NCBI RefSeq assembly: GCF_900625105.1
Contig: NZ_UYYD01000002.1
Location: forward strand, 434,001-498,000
Length of the DNA: 64,000 bases
Source: Agathobaculum sp. Marseille-P7918
GTDB lineage: Bacteria; Bacillota; Clostridia; Oscillospirales; Butyricicoccaceae
Reading direction: 5' to 3'
The notes under the pieces were generated by a model. It was not told the DNA's origin. It did not search any database and was given only the letters and a program-made list of their open reading frames with translations. Each line of letters opens with the position of its first letter. Positions within the stretch are counted from its first letter, which is position 1. Position numbers and translations under genes: made by a program. Of this stretch, positions 15,952 through 25,293 are shown in pieces.

Positions 15952-18441
15952 ATGGCATTCGAGCGATCCGGCGCGGCTGCGGCTGCGGCCGAAAACACAC
16001 CGCATCCCCATATACATGCGGAAAATACTGAAAATCACGCAGAACATTCCCACTCCGCGTCTTGCGGCTGTGAACATGAGCATCATCATCCCCACGAGCA
16101 TCATCATGCAGATGACTGTGGCTGTGGTCATGAACACCACCACGACGAGGCTTGTACCTGCGGCCACGATCATCACCACGAGCACCATCACGAAGATGCC
16201 TGCGGCTGCGGTCACGAGCATCACCACGAGCATCACCATGAGGACGACTGCGGCTGTGGCCACGAGCACCACCATAAGCATCACCACGAGGATGCCTGCG
16301 GCTGCGGCCATGAGCACCACCACGAACACCATGAACACGCCCACGAGGCGCACGCGCACGCGTCCCACAAGCACGGCAAACAGCGCGTTTACACGCTGCA
16401 AAATCTGGGCTGCGCGCACTGCGCCGCCGAAATGCAGTACCAGATCAGCCGTCTGGACGGCGTGCACGACTGCACGCTGGTGTTTGAAACCCGTCAGCTG
16501 CGCGTGACCGGCGACGATCCGGACGCGCTGCTGCCCCGCATCCGCGAGATCTGCACCTCGATCGAGAGCGCGACCAAGGTCATCGCGCCCGAGGAGGACG
16601 AGGAAGAGGCCGGCGGCCACACGCTGGCCGAGCTGCTGGTCGGCGCGGCACTGTTCCTGCTCGGCGAGCTGGTGCTGGACGGCGTGCCGCAGATCGTCGC
16701 CATGCTGGCGGCGTATCTGCTGCTCGGCTGGCGCGTGCTGCTGATCGCCGTGCGCAACATCGGCAAAGGCCGCGTGTTCGACGAAAACTTCCTGATGTCG
16801 CTGGCAACCATCGGCGCATGGGCGATCGGCGCGGCCGACGAAGCGGTCGGCGTCATGCTGTTCTACCGCATCGGCGAATACTTTGAGGACCGCGCGGTCG
16901 AGCGCTCGCGCCGCCAGATCATGCAGGCGGTCGATCTGCGGCCGGAAACGGTCAGCCTCGTCCTGCCGGACGGCAGCACCCAGACCATTCCCGCGGGCGA
17001 TGCGCAGATCGATGACGTTCTGCTCGTCCGCCCGGGCGACCGCATCCCGCTCGACGGCGTGGTCATCGAAGGCGTCAGCCGTCTGGACACCGCCGCCATC
17101 ACGGGCGAACCCGTGCCGGTGCGCGTCGCGCCCGGCGACCGCGCGCTGTCCGGCTGCGTCAACACGGACGGCGTGCTTCGGCTGCGCGTCACCCATGTGC
17201 TGGCCGAGAGCATGGTGCAGCGCATTCTGGACAGCGTGGAGAACGCTGCCGCGCGCAAGCCCAAGATCGACCGCTTCATCACGCGCTTTTCGCGCGTGTA
17301 CACCCCCGCTGTCGTCGCGATCGCGGCGCTGACCGCGCTCGTCCCCGGCATCATCACGGGCAACTGGGGCCATTGGGTGTACACCGCGCTGACCTTTCTT
17401 GTCATTTCCTGCCCGTGTGCGCTGGTTTTGAGCGTGCCGCTGACCTATTTTGCGGGCATCGGCGCCGGTTCCAAGCGCGGCATCCTGTTCAAGGGCGGCG
17501 TGTCGCTCGAAGCGCTCAGCGACGTGAAAACCATCGTCATGGACAAGACCGGCACGATCACCCGCGGCAATTTCGCGGTGCAGCAGGTCGTGCCCGCGGC
17601 GGGCGCCAATCTGGAAGCGGTCGAGCTGCTGCGGCTTGCGGCAGCCTGTGAATCCGCGTCCACCCATCCGATCGCGAAATCCATCCTCGCCGCCTGCCAG
17701 ACCGACTATCCAGCGGCGGACAGCATCCGCGAACAGGCGGGCGAGGGCGTCGAAGCCGTCATCGACGGCAAAACCGTGCTGTGCGGCAACCGCAAGCTGC
17801 TCGAGCGGCACGGCATCGACCTGGCAGGCTTTGCCGGCACGCCCGGCAGCACCGAAGTGCTGCTCGCGCGGGACGGACAGCTGCTCGGCCATATCGTGAT
17901 CGCGGACACGGTCAAGGCGGACGCCAAACAGGCCATGGACCGCATGCAGGCGCAGGGTCTGACCACCGCCATGCTGACCGGCGACGCGCAGGAGACCGCG
18001 GACGCGGTCGCGCACGAGCTGGGCATCCACGAAGTGCGCGCGCGGCTGCTGCCTGAGGACAAACTGACCGCGCTCACCGAGCTGCGCGAAAAGCATGGCG
18101 CGGTGATGTTCGTCGGCGACGGCATCAACGACGCCCCCGTACTGGCGGGCGCGGATGTGGGCGCGGCGATGGGCAGCGGCGCAGACGCGGCGATCGAAGC
18201 CGCCGACGTGGTGTTCATGAACGCCGACCTGTCCTCCATCCCGGCTTCCGTGCAGATCGCGCGCGGCGCGCGGCGCATCTCGCATCAGAACATCGCGTTC
18301 GCGCTGGGCATCAAGCTGCTTGTTATGGTGCTCGGTCTTGCCGGCATTGCGTCCATGTGGCTGGCGGTGTTCGCGGACTCGGGCGTCGCGATGCTGTGCG
18401 TGCTCAACTCGATCCGCATGCTGTATATCAAAACCGAATAA
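15952..18441 (+). CDS. Zn2+/Cd2+/Pb2+-type P1B-ATPase with very long His-rich N-terminus
   Basis: 829 residues from ATG 15952, which follows AGGAGG; an upstream in-frame ATG at 15901 lies in the operator. Residues about 20-140 hold roughly six imperfect repeats of about 16 residues built on CGCGHEHHHEHHHED. An HMA domain follows (LGCAHCAAEM). The P-type core has CPC in ISCPCALVLSVPL, the phosphorylated Asp in DKTGTITRG, THPIAKS and GDGINDAPVL, with Lys and Asp in the last membrane region (IKLLVMVLG, FADSGVAM) as in P1B-2 pumps. It exports Zn/Cd/Pb across the membrane. The His-rich segment likely binds metal; this length is unusual. Confidence 0.93.
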   Translation: MAFERSGAAAAAAENTPHPHIHAENTENHAEHSHSASCGCEHEHHHPHEHHHADDCGCGHEHHHDEACTCGHDHHHEHHHEDACGCGHEHHHEHHHEDDCGCGHEHHHKHHHEDACGCGHEHHHEHHEHAHEAHAHASHKHGKQRVYTLQNLGCAHCAAEMQYQISRLDGVHDCTLVFETRQLRVTGDDPDALLPRIREICTSIESATKVIAPEEDEEEAGGHTLAELLVGAALFLLGELVLDGVPQIVAMLAAYLLLGWRVLLIAVRNIGKGRVFDENFLMSLATIGAWAIGAADEAVGVMLFYRIGEYFEDRAVERSRRQIMQAVDLRPETVSLVLPDGSTQTIPAGDAQIDDVLLVRPGDRIPLDGVVIEGVSRLDTAAITGEPVPVRVAPGDRALSGCVNTDGVLRLRVTHVLAESMVQRILDSVENAAARKPKIDRFITRFSRVYTPAVVAIAALTALVPGIITGNWGHWVYTALTFLVISCPCALVLSVPLTYFAGIGAGSKRGILFKGGVSLEALSDVKTIVMDKTGTITRGNFAVQQVVPAAGANLEAVELLRLAAACESASTHPIAKSILAACQTDYPAADSIREQAGEGVEAVIDGKTVLCGNRKLLERHGIDLAGFAGTPGSTEVLLARDGQLLGHIVIADTVKADAKQAMDRMQAQGLTTAMLTGDAQETADAVAHELGIHEVRARLLPEDKLTALTELREKHGAVMFVGDGINDAPVLAGADVGAAMGSGADAAIEAADVVFMNADLSSIPASVQIARGARRISHQNIAFALGIKLLVMVLGLAGIASMWLAVFADSGVAMLCVLNSIRMLYIKTE

Positions 18442-18442
18442 C

Positions 18443-18483
18443 GCAAAAAAAGCGAAAAACCCGATGGGTTTTCCGCTTTTTTC
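18443..18483. terminator. Bidirectional terminator between P-type ATPase and ttcA
   Basis: AAAAAAAGCGAAAA...TTTTCCGCTTTTTTC flanks a small stem. The two genes converge here. Confidence 0.8.
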
Positions 18484-19287
18484 TTATTTCTCCAGCCGGT
18501 CGAGGAAGCTGTGGCGTCCGTTTTCATCCCGCCAGCCGAGCAGCTTCCCAGTATCCACATTTTTGACGGCGTTTAAGATATTCGCCTCGATCTGCGGGTT
18601 TTCCGCCGCAAGCGACGCGATCAGCGCCTTGACCGCCGCGCGCTTGGTGTCGCCCTCGAGCTGCTTTGCCGGGCAGTCGCAGGAGGCAAAGTCCAGCCCG
18701 CAGAAATCCGCCCACGCCTGCACATTGCGCTCGCGCACATGGTAGAGCGGACGGATCAGCTCCATTCCCGCATAGTTTTTGGCGGCAAGGCGCGGCAGCA
18801 TAGCCTGCACCTGCCCGCCGTAAATCAGCCCCATCAGCACGGTCTCAACCGCGTCGTCGTAGTGATGGCCGAGCGCAATCTTGTTGCAGCCGCGCTTTTG
18901 CGCTTCGGTATACAGATGCCCGCGCCGCATCTTGGCGCACAGAAAACACGGATGCCCGGCCGCGTGATTGCCTGCAACGCGCAGCACATTGGTGTCAAAG
19001 ATTTCGAGCGGCAGACCAAGCTTCGCGGCGTTATCCTCCAGCCGCGCGCGGCCTTCCGGCGTATAGCCCGGGTCCATCGCCAGAAAGCGGAGCGAAAAAC
19101 CCACCGTCCGCTGCAAATCCTGCATCAGCAACGCCAGCAGCATGGAGTCCTTGCCGCCCGAAATGCAAACCGCGACGGTATCCCCCGGCTGCACCAGCCG
19201 GTATTGCTTTACCGCGTCCACAAACGGTTTACGCAGCGTGCGCACGAACTCGCGCTGCAGCGTACGCCGGATCTCCTGCCCGGTCAT
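18484..19287 (-). CDS. ttcA: TtcA-like tRNA 2-thiocytidine biosynthesis protein
   Basis: 267 residues. The PP-loop ATPase motif SGGKDSM sits near residue 42. A CxxC pair (CFLCAKMRRG) and a downstream cysteine pair (CDCPAKQ) match the Fe-S ligand layout of TtcA, which thiolates C32 of certain tRNAs. The start overlaps the stop of the upstream SDR gene by 4 nt, so the two are translationally coupled. A related PP-loop sulfurtransferase role cannot be excluded. Confidence 0.85.
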   Translation of the reverse strand: MTGQEIRRTLQREFVRTLRKPFVDAVKQYRLVQPGDTVAVCISGGKDSMLLALLMQDLQRTVGFSLRFLAMDPGYTPEGRARLEDNAAKLGLPLEIFDTNVLRVAGNHAAGHPCFLCAKMRRGHLYTEAQKRGCNKIALGHHYDDAVETVLMGLIYGGQVQAMLPRLAAKNYAGMELIRPLYHVRERNVQAWADFCGLDFASCDCPAKQLEGDTKRAAVKALIASLAAENPQIEANILNAVKNVDTGKLLGWRDENGRHSFLDRLEK

Positions 19288-20039
19288 GCGCCGCCCTTCT
19301 TATGCTGGAAGTGATAGGTCACGCGCGCGAGCAGGCTGTCCGGCGCAAAATGCCGCGCCAGCGTCATCGCTTTCATCGCAGCGCCCGGCACAACAATCCC
19401 CTTGCCCGCGAACAGGCCGTCCACCGCCGCACGCGCCACGCGCTGCGCGGTCAGGCCACCGAGCGCAAAACTTACGCCCGCGACTTTGTTGAACTCGGTA
19501 TCCACCGGCCCAGGACACAGCGCGCACACCTTGACCCCGCTGCCCGCGCGCCGCAGCTCCTCGCGGATGGCCTCGGTCAGCCGCAGGACGTAGTTTTTGG
19601 TCGCGTAATAGGTCGCCATGAGCGGCCCCGGCAGAAAGCCCGCGCTGGACGCGACGTTGAGCACATAGCCGTGCCCGCGCTTTGCAAAATCCTGCACGGC
19701 CAGCTTGGTCAGAATGTGCACCGCGCGGATGTTCAGGTCGATCATGCGCAGCTCGTCGTCCAGATCGGTCTCGGCAAACGTGCCGAACAGGCCGAACCCC
19801 GCGTTGTTGACGACGACCTCCAGGTCGTCCCCGCGCGCCGCCTCGTACAGCAGGCGGCATTCCTTTTCGTCCGATACGTCCGCCGCGATGATGTGGCACA
19901 TGGTCGGCAGCTCGGCCGCGAGCTGCCGCAGCCGGTCCTCGCGCCGCGCACACAAAATCAGGTCATAACCGCGCGCCGACAGCAGCCGGGCGATCTCGCG
20001 CCCGATGCCCGAGGACGCGCCGGTGATCAATGCTTTCAT
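19284..20039 (-). CDS. Short-chain dehydrogenase/reductase (classical SDR)
   Basis: 251 residues. Nucleotide-binding TGASSGIG at residues 6-13, NNAG, and the catalytic Ser...YYATK set of classical SDRs. The arginines after strand 2 (CARREDRL) suggest NADP(H). Family resemblance is to YohF/DltE-like COG0300 oxidoreductases with unknown substrates. It forms a two-gene unit with ttcA. Confidence 0.88.
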   Translation of the reverse strand: MKALITGASSGIGREIARLLSARGYDLILCARREDRLRQLAAELPTMCHIIAADVSDEKECRLLYEAARGDDLEVVVNNAGFGLFGTFAETDLDDELRMIDLNIRAVHILTKLAVQDFAKRGHGYVLNVASSAGFLPGPLMATYYATKNYVLRLTEAIREELRRAGSGVKVCALCPGPVDTEFNKVAGVSFALGGLTAQRVARAAVDGLFAGKGIVVPGAAMKAMTLARHFAPDSLLARVTYHFQHKKGGA

Positions 20040-20182
20040 TTGGATTCTCCCCTTTCCGGAGGGTGTTGGAATACCTTTAGTGTACCATGCCGTCCGCGCG
20101 CCGTCAAACCGGAGCTTACGCCATTTTTCCTTTTAATCCGCGCCCGATGATGGTATACTGAGAACATAAAGGAGGGCTTTGC

Positions 20183-22435
20183 ATGCAACAAACCGAGCTG
20201 GAAAACAAACTGCTTTCCCTGCTGACACAGCCCATGCGCATGGATGAAATGCGCCGCGCCCTGCCGGAAACCGGAAAAAACGAGCTCAAGGGCGCGCTTG
20301 ACCGCCTGATCGCCGACGGTCAGGTGATGAAAAACAAGAAAAACCGCTTTGCGGTCTCGACGCATTATGGCTGCGTGGCGGGCACGTTCCTCGCCACCGA
20401 ACGCGCCTTTGCCTTCGTCGCCCCTGACGCGCCCGAGGACGGCCCCAAGCCGGACGATCTGTTCATCCCGCCCGGCGCAAACGGCGGCGCATGGCACGGC
20501 GACCGCGTGCTGGTCAAGATGAGCGAACGCAAGAATGGCCGCGGCCGGCGCGAAGGCACGGTCATCCGCGTGCTGCGCCGCGCGGACCGCGAGGTGACCG
20601 GCGCGCTCGTGCAGCGCGGCAACGCCTATTTCGTGCAGCCGGCCTCGAAAAAGTACCCCGAAGTCGCGATCGACCGCCACCATCTGGGCGACGCCCAGCC
20701 CGGCGACCGCGTGGCGGTGTCCATCTCGTGCTACGGCGACGAAACGCTGCCGCCGCAGGGCGTGGTCGAGGCCGATCTGGGCGAGGACGGCACGATGGAA
20801 GCCGCCATCGCGGGCATTCTGCACGAAAACGGCGTGTACGACGTCTTTCCCGACGAAGTGCTGCAAGCAGCGGACGCGATCGGGCAGGAGATCGATCCTG
20901 CGGCGCTGACCGGCCGTCTTGACCTGCGGGACAAGCTGATTTTCACGATCGACGGCGACGACGCGAAGGACTTTGACGACGCGGTCTCGCTCGAGCCGCT
21001 CGAAAACGGCCATTTGCTGCTCGGCGTGCACATCGCGGATGTGTCGCACTATGTCACGCCCGGCTCGCCGCTCGACATGGAGGCGTTCCGCCGCGGCACG
21101 TCGGTGTATTACCCCGGCCATGTCGTGCCCATGCTGCCGTTTGCGCTCAGCCACGGCATCTGCTCGCTGAACCCGAACGTTGACCGCCTGGCCTTCTCCG
21201 CGCTGATGGAGGTGGACAAGGACGGCCGGCGCTACAAGGCGCGCTTTGCCAAATCGGTCATCCGGTCGGGCGCGCGCATGACGTACAACAAGGTCAACAA
21301 AATCCTCGCGGGCGACAAAGCCCTGCGCGAGGAATACGGCTTTCTCGTCGAAACTGCCGAGCGCATGAACGATCTCGCGCACGCGTTGTACAAGCGGCGC
21401 ATCGAGCGCGGCGCGCTCGAACTCGACATCCCGGAAGCGCAGATCATCGTGGACGCGGACGGCAAGCCCGTGGACATCCAGTACCGCGACCGCGGCGAAA
21501 GTGAAAAGCTCATCGAGGAATTCATGCTTGCGGCCAACGAAGCGGTCGCGGAATATATGTGCAAACGCGACCTTCCGACCGTGTACCGCGTGCACGAGAA
21601 CCCCGATCCAGACAAGCTGCGCGTGTTCGCCTCGTTTGCGCGGCCGTTCGGCTACCGCATCGACCCGTCCAAGCCGGAGGACACCTTCCAGTTCCAGACC
21701 GTGCTGCGCGGCGCGAAAAACGACCCCAAGCAGCGCATTTTGCCGACGCTGCTACTGCGCAGCCTGGCCCGCGCGCGCTACGCGGACGAGTGCATCGGTC
21801 ACTACGGTCTGAAGGCCAAGTTCTACCTGCACTTTACCTCGCCCATCCGGCGCTATCCCGATCTTGTCGCGCACCGCATGCTGCAAAAGGCGCTTTCCGG
21901 CGAGGAATTCACGACCGCCGACCACACCATGTGCGAGGAAGCGGCGTCCCAGTCGTCCACGCGCGAGCAGGCGGCGGACGAGTGCGAGCGCGGCATCGAC
22001 AAGCTGTTCATCGCGGCCTATATGAAACGCTTTATCGGCGAGGAATTCGACGCCGAAGTGTCCGGCGTGCAGTCGTTCGGCATCTTTGTGGCGCTCGCAA
22101 ACGGCTGCGAGGGCCTGATCCGCGTCGAGCTGCTCGCGGGCGACTTCTATCAGTACGACGAGCAGCGCATGACCATGACCGGCCGCCGCACGGGCAAACG
22201 CTTCACGATCGGCACGCCCATCCGGGTCAAGCTGCTCGCCGCGAGCGAGGTGACCGGCCAGATCGACTTTGCGCCCGCGGACGGCGCGCTGCCGGTGGCC
22301 GACCCGACCGAGGACGCACCGCCTCCGGCCTTCGCCCCCGCGCCCGGAAACCGCGCGCAGCGCCGCCGTCAGGGCCGCGGCAAAGGACGCGGCGGCCGCA
22401 AGGGCAAAAAGCCGCCCACGCGCAAGCGCCGGTAA
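20183..22435 (+). CDS. rnr: Ribonuclease R (RNB-family 3'-5' exoribonuclease)
   Basis: 750 residues: N-terminal winged-helix region, two cold-shock-like domains, the RNB catalytic domain with the four-Asp cluster in TIDGDDAKDFDDAVSL, a C-terminal S1 domain, and a very basic tail (RRRQGRGKGRGGRKGKK). RNase R degrades structured RNA and is part of trans-translation and rRNA quality control. TATACT (about 20154) and AAAGGAGGG precede the ATG. No smpB or ssrA is adjacent. Confidence 0.95.
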   Translation: MQQTELENKLLSLLTQPMRMDEMRRALPETGKNELKGALDRLIADGQVMKNKKNRFAVSTHYGCVAGTFLATERAFAFVAPDAPEDGPKPDDLFIPPGANGGAWHGDRVLVKMSERKNGRGRREGTVIRVLRRADREVTGALVQRGNAYFVQPASKKYPEVAIDRHHLGDAQPGDRVAVSISCYGDETLPPQGVVEADLGEDGTMEAAIAGILHENGVYDVFPDEVLQAADAIGQEIDPAALTGRLDLRDKLIFTIDGDDAKDFDDAVSLEPLENGHLLLGVHIADVSHYVTPGSPLDMEAFRRGTSVYYPGHVVPMLPFALSHGICSLNPNVDRLAFSALMEVDKDGRRYKARFAKSVIRSGARMTYNKVNKILAGDKALREEYGFLVETAERMNDLAHALYKRRIERGALELDIPEAQIIVDADGKPVDIQYRDRGESEKLIEEFMLAANEAVAEYMCKRDLPTVYRVHENPDPDKLRVFASFARPFGYRIDPSKPEDTFQFQTVLRGAKNDPKQRILPTLLLRSLARARYADECIGHYGLKAKFYLHFTSPIRRYPDLVAHRMLQKALSGEEFTTADHTMCEEAASQSSTREQAADECERGIDKLFIAAYMKRFIGEEFDAEVSGVQSFGIFVALANGCEGLIRVELLAGDFYQYDEQRMTMTGRRTGKRFTIGTPIRVKLLAASEVTGQIDFAPADGALPVADPTEDAPPPAFAPAPGNRAQRRRQGRGKGRGGRKGKKPPTRKRR

Positions 22436-22468
22436 CCTCATCCCTATGCAGAAAGGCTGTGACCAACC

Positions 22469-23311
22469 ATGCCCGGACTCGTTCTGGAGGGCGGCACGTT
22501 CCGCCCGGTCTTTTCGTGCGGCGTGATGGACGCGCTGCTCGACAACGATATTCTATTTGACTACGTCATCGGCGTTTCCGCCGGTATCACCTATGCGGTG
22601 TCCTATCTGTCCCGCCAGCGCGGGCGCAACATCGAAGTGCTGCGGCAGTACCGCAACGACAAGCGCTATCTGGGCGCGCGCAACCTGCGGCGCGACCACT
22701 CGATCTTCGGCGTGGAGTTTGTGTTCTCCACCATCCCGAACCAGCTGATCCCGTTCGACTGGGACACCTATTTCCGCTATGCCGGCCGCATCCGCGTGGG
22801 CGTGACCAACGCGCGCACGGGCGAGGCCGAATACCTCGATGGGATGCAGCTCGACCGCGCGAGCACCATGCTGCGCGCGACCTGCGCGATCCCGATCTAT
22901 TTCCCGCCGGTCACAATTGACGGCGAAACCTATTACGACGGCGGTCTGGCCGATCCCATCCCGATTGTCAAAAGCCTGCACGACGGCAACCAGAAGAACC
23001 TGATCGTGCTGACCCAGCCGCTCGACTACCGCAAGGAAATGACGCACGGCACCCAGTTTGCCGCGCGCGCCCTGCGCCGCAAGTATCCCGCGCTGACCAA
23101 GACCATGCTCACGCGCCCCAAGCGCTACAACGAAACCGTGTGCTTCTGCCATCAGCTGGCCAAAAAGCAGCCGCAGAACACCGTGCTGCTGCAGCCCACC
23201 GACCATCTGGAGAGTTTTGAAAAAGATGTGAAAAAGCTGGAATGGGGCTACGAAATGGGGTATAATATGGCCTGTGCGCGCATGGACGACATCCGGCGCC
23301 TGTTTACCTGA
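22469..23311 (+). CDS. Patatin-like phospholipase family protein
   Basis: 280 residues. The nucleophile motif GVSAG and the catalytic Asp motif DGGLADPIP are intact. The oxyanion-hole loop, usually GGGxRG, reads EGGTFRPVFSCG, a variant seen in YjjU-like bacterial patatins. Predicted cytoplasmic or membrane-associated serine-Asp acyl hydrolase. It lies 33 nt after rnr on the same strand and may be co-transcribed. A small hairpin at 23311-23340 follows. Confidence 0.9.
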   Translation: MPGLVLEGGTFRPVFSCGVMDALLDNDILFDYVIGVSAGITYAVSYLSRQRGRNIEVLRQYRNDKRYLGARNLRRDHSIFGVEFVFSTIPNQLIPFDWDTYFRYAGRIRVGVTNARTGEAEYLDGMQLDRASTMLRATCAIPIYFPPVTIDGETYYDGGLADPIPIVKSLHDGNQKNLIVLTQPLDYRKEMTHGTQFAARALRRKYPALTKTMLTRPKRYNETVCFCHQLAKKQPQNTVLLQPTDHLESFEKDVKKLEWGYEMGYNMACARMDDIRRLFT

Positions 23312-23370
23312 GAAAAACGCGCAAATCGCGCTTTTTCATAGAAATTCAAAAAAGGGGATAAAAGAGAAAC

Positions 23371-24639
23371 ATGCAAACCAATCGAATCATCCAGGTGGAG
23401 GAAAAGGTGCCGCCGCGGCTGCTGGTACCGCTTTCCATCCAGCACATGTTCGCCATGTTCGGCGCGTCCGTACTCGTGCCGTTCATGTTCGGCATCAACC
23501 CGGCGATCGTGCTGTTTATGAACGGCATCGGCACGCTGCTGTTCATCTTCATCACCAAGGGCAAGTCACCCGCCTACCTCGGCTCGTCGTTCGCGTTCAT
23601 TGCGCCGGCCACCATCGTCATCCAGAACTGGGGCTACCAGTATGCGCTGGGCGGCTTTGTGGCCGTCGGCCTGTGTGGCTGCATCCTCGCGGCCATCATC
23701 TATAAGTGCGGCACCAAGTGGATCGACGTGGTGCTGCCGCCCGCGGCCATGGGCCCGGTCGTGGCGCTGATCGGCCTCGAGCTTGCCGGTTCGGCGGCGT
23801 CCACCGGCCAGATCATCGGCGACGGCGTGACCACCGCAACCGTCATCACCTTCTGCATGACGCTCGGCGTGGCCGTGCTGGGCAGCGTGCTGTTCCGCAA
23901 GTTCCTGTCGGTCATCCCGATCCTGATCGCGATCATCTGCGGCTATGTGTGTGCGGTGATCACGGGCGTTATTTCGCTGGCCGATATCTCGGCTGCGCTG
24001 CACACCAGCTTCATCTCGATCCCGAATTTCCAGACCCCGAAGTTTGATCTGGAAGCCATCCTGATCATCCTGCCGGTCATTCTGGTCATCGCCAACGAGC
24101 ACATCGGCCATCAGCTGGTCACCAGCAAGGTCGTCGGCCGCGACCTTTTGAAAGACCCCGGTCTGCATCGCTCGCTGTTCGCGGACAACTTCTCGACCAT
24201 GATCTCGGGCCTGATCGGCTCGGTGCCGACCACCACCTATGGCGAGAACATCGGCGTCATGGCGATCACCAAGGTTTACTCAGTGCGCGTCATCGGCGGC
24301 GCGGCCGTGCTCTCGATCATCTGCTCGTTCGTCGGCCCGCTGGCCGCCCTCATCCAGACCATTCCCGGCCCGGTCATCGGCGGCATCTCCTTCCTGCTGT
24401 ACGGCATGATCGGCACCTCCGGCCTGCGTATTCTGGTGGATAATCAGGTCGATTACGGCAAAAACCGCAATATGGCGCTGACCTCGGTCATTTTCGTCAC
24501 CGGTCTTTCGGGCGTGACGCTGTCGCTCGGCAACGTGTCGCTCTCCGGCATGACGCTGGCCGCTATCGTCGGCATGCTGATGAGCCTACTGTTCTATGTG
24601 TTCGACAAGCTCAAGCTCTCCAACGACTTGACCGACTGA
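23371..24639 (+). CDS. uraA: Uracil/xanthine permease, NCS2 family
   Basis: 422 residues with about 14 hydrophobic segments. The N-terminus ends VPPRLLVPLSIQHMFAMFG, typical of UraA. Substrate-site residues are visible as LIGLELAG and the TM10 motif PTTTYGENIGVMA, the uracil-permease form rather than the xanthine form. It is a proton-coupled nucleobase importer. No PyrR-binding leader or pyr genes are evident nearby. Confidence 0.92.
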   Translation: MQTNRIIQVEEKVPPRLLVPLSIQHMFAMFGASVLVPFMFGINPAIVLFMNGIGTLLFIFITKGKSPAYLGSSFAFIAPATIVIQNWGYQYALGGFVAVGLCGCILAAIIYKCGTKWIDVVLPPAAMGPVVALIGLELAGSAASTGQIIGDGVTTATVITFCMTLGVAVLGSVLFRKFLSVIPILIAIICGYVCAVITGVISLADISAALHTSFISIPNFQTPKFDLEAILIILPVILVIANEHIGHQLVTSKVVGRDLLKDPGLHRSLFADNFSTMISGLIGSVPTTTYGENIGVMAITKVYSVRVIGGAAVLSIICSFVGPLAALIQTIPGPVIGGISFLLYGMIGTSGLRILVDNQVDYGKNRNMALTSVIFVTGLSGVTLSLGNVSLSGMTLAAIVGMLMSLLFYVFDKLKLSNDLTD

Positions 24640-24651
24640 TTTTGTGCAAAC

Positions 24652-24686
24652 AAAAACACTCTTTCCGACGGAAAGAGTGTTTTTAT
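24652..24686 (+). terminator. Terminator of uraA
   Basis: AAACACTCTTTCC GAC GGAAAGAGTGTTT with T run. Confidence 0.9.
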
Positions 24687-24691
24687 TTGTA

Positions 24692-24913
24692 TCACACGCC
24701 GAAAGCCCTCAACAGCAGATAAACGGCCGCACAGACGACCAGCGCGATCGCGCCCACGGCGCACCATGCCCACGGGTTGCCCAAGTTCATCGTCCACGCG
24801 CCCCAGACACGGCGCCGCACAAACAGGTTTTTGTCATCCGGGTTGCAGTAAAAGCGGCCGTGCATATGCGCTTCGACTTCTCTTTGGCTGTACTTCCGCC
24901 TGATGGTATCCAC
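24692..24913 (-). CDS. Small DUF5808-like membrane protein
   Basis: 73 residues, GTG start. The central segment FYCNPDDKNLFVRRR and the following GNPWAW match the pattern of DUF5808 proteins, and one transmembrane helix closes the C-terminus. The function is unknown. A TATACT at about 24933 may be its -10 box. It converges with uraA. Confidence 0.6.
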   Translation of the reverse strand: MDTIRRKYSQREVEAHMHGRFYCNPDDKNLFVRRRVWGAWTMNLGNPWAWCAVGAIALVVCAAVYLLLRAFGV

Positions 24914-24949
24914 CCCCGTTTCCTGCTGTCAGTATAGCATACACCAAAC

Positions 24950-24985
24950 AAAAAAGCACCTCTTCCATTTGGAAGAGGTGCTTTG
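24950..24985 (-). terminator. Native gapA terminator, now stranded beyond the integrated element
   Basis: A 14-bp stem (24953-24966 with 24971-24984, ATTT loop) is followed on the minus strand by a T run. It lies 20 nt beyond the left copy of the gapA 3' end, exactly where the gapA terminator would be if the element at 25005-36801 were absent. Confidence 0.8.
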
Positions 24986-25004
24986 TGATTGTTAAGAGGA
25001 TAAC

Positions 25005-25070
25005 TTACTTGTTGTCAACCTCAGCCATGTGCTCGATGAGCATCAGCAGCTTGTTGGAGTAGCCCCACTC
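25005..25070 (-). repeat. Left attachment-site copy (attL): duplicate of the last 66 bp of gapA
   Basis: 66 bp identical to 36736-36801. On the minus strand it reads as 21 sense codons ([11 protein letters not shown]...VDNK) plus TAA. The sequences diverge immediately on both sides. Confidence 0.95.
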
Positions 25071-25293
25071 AACATTTTTCAAACTTTTTGTCTCATATAA
25101 TAAAGTTTTTTTGCCGAAAATATCACTGTTTATCAACCTAAAGCTCGATATAATGTTTTCGTTCTGTCTTCTTAATATGTCAAAAGAAACTATACCCGCT
25201 TGACTCTTTTAAAGCATAACTGGGTTATTTGACTTACTCGCTATCACTTATCAATAATTATCAGTCTAATGATAACACTTGTAGAATACCACA
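25071..25293. other. Non-coding left end of the element
   Basis: 223 bp, very A+T-rich, no ORF. It holds short repeated ttatca/tgataa words (e.g. cttatcaataattatcagtc and tgataac) that could be integrase arm-binding sites. No other signal seen. Confidence 0.4.

Noticed and set aside
16060-16350. Tandem repeats that might be a CRISPR array
   Set aside because: The repeats are in frame and encode the His-rich tract of the ATPase; there are no unique spacers of constant length.
15925-18285. Minus-strand ORF of 786 codons opposite the P-type ATPase
   Set aside because: Antisense shadow; the Val/Met-rich part is the complement of the His-rich repeats.
25005-25070. gapA pseudogene fragment
   Set aside because: It is only the 66-bp recombination-site copy, exactly matching the other end; not a decayed gene.
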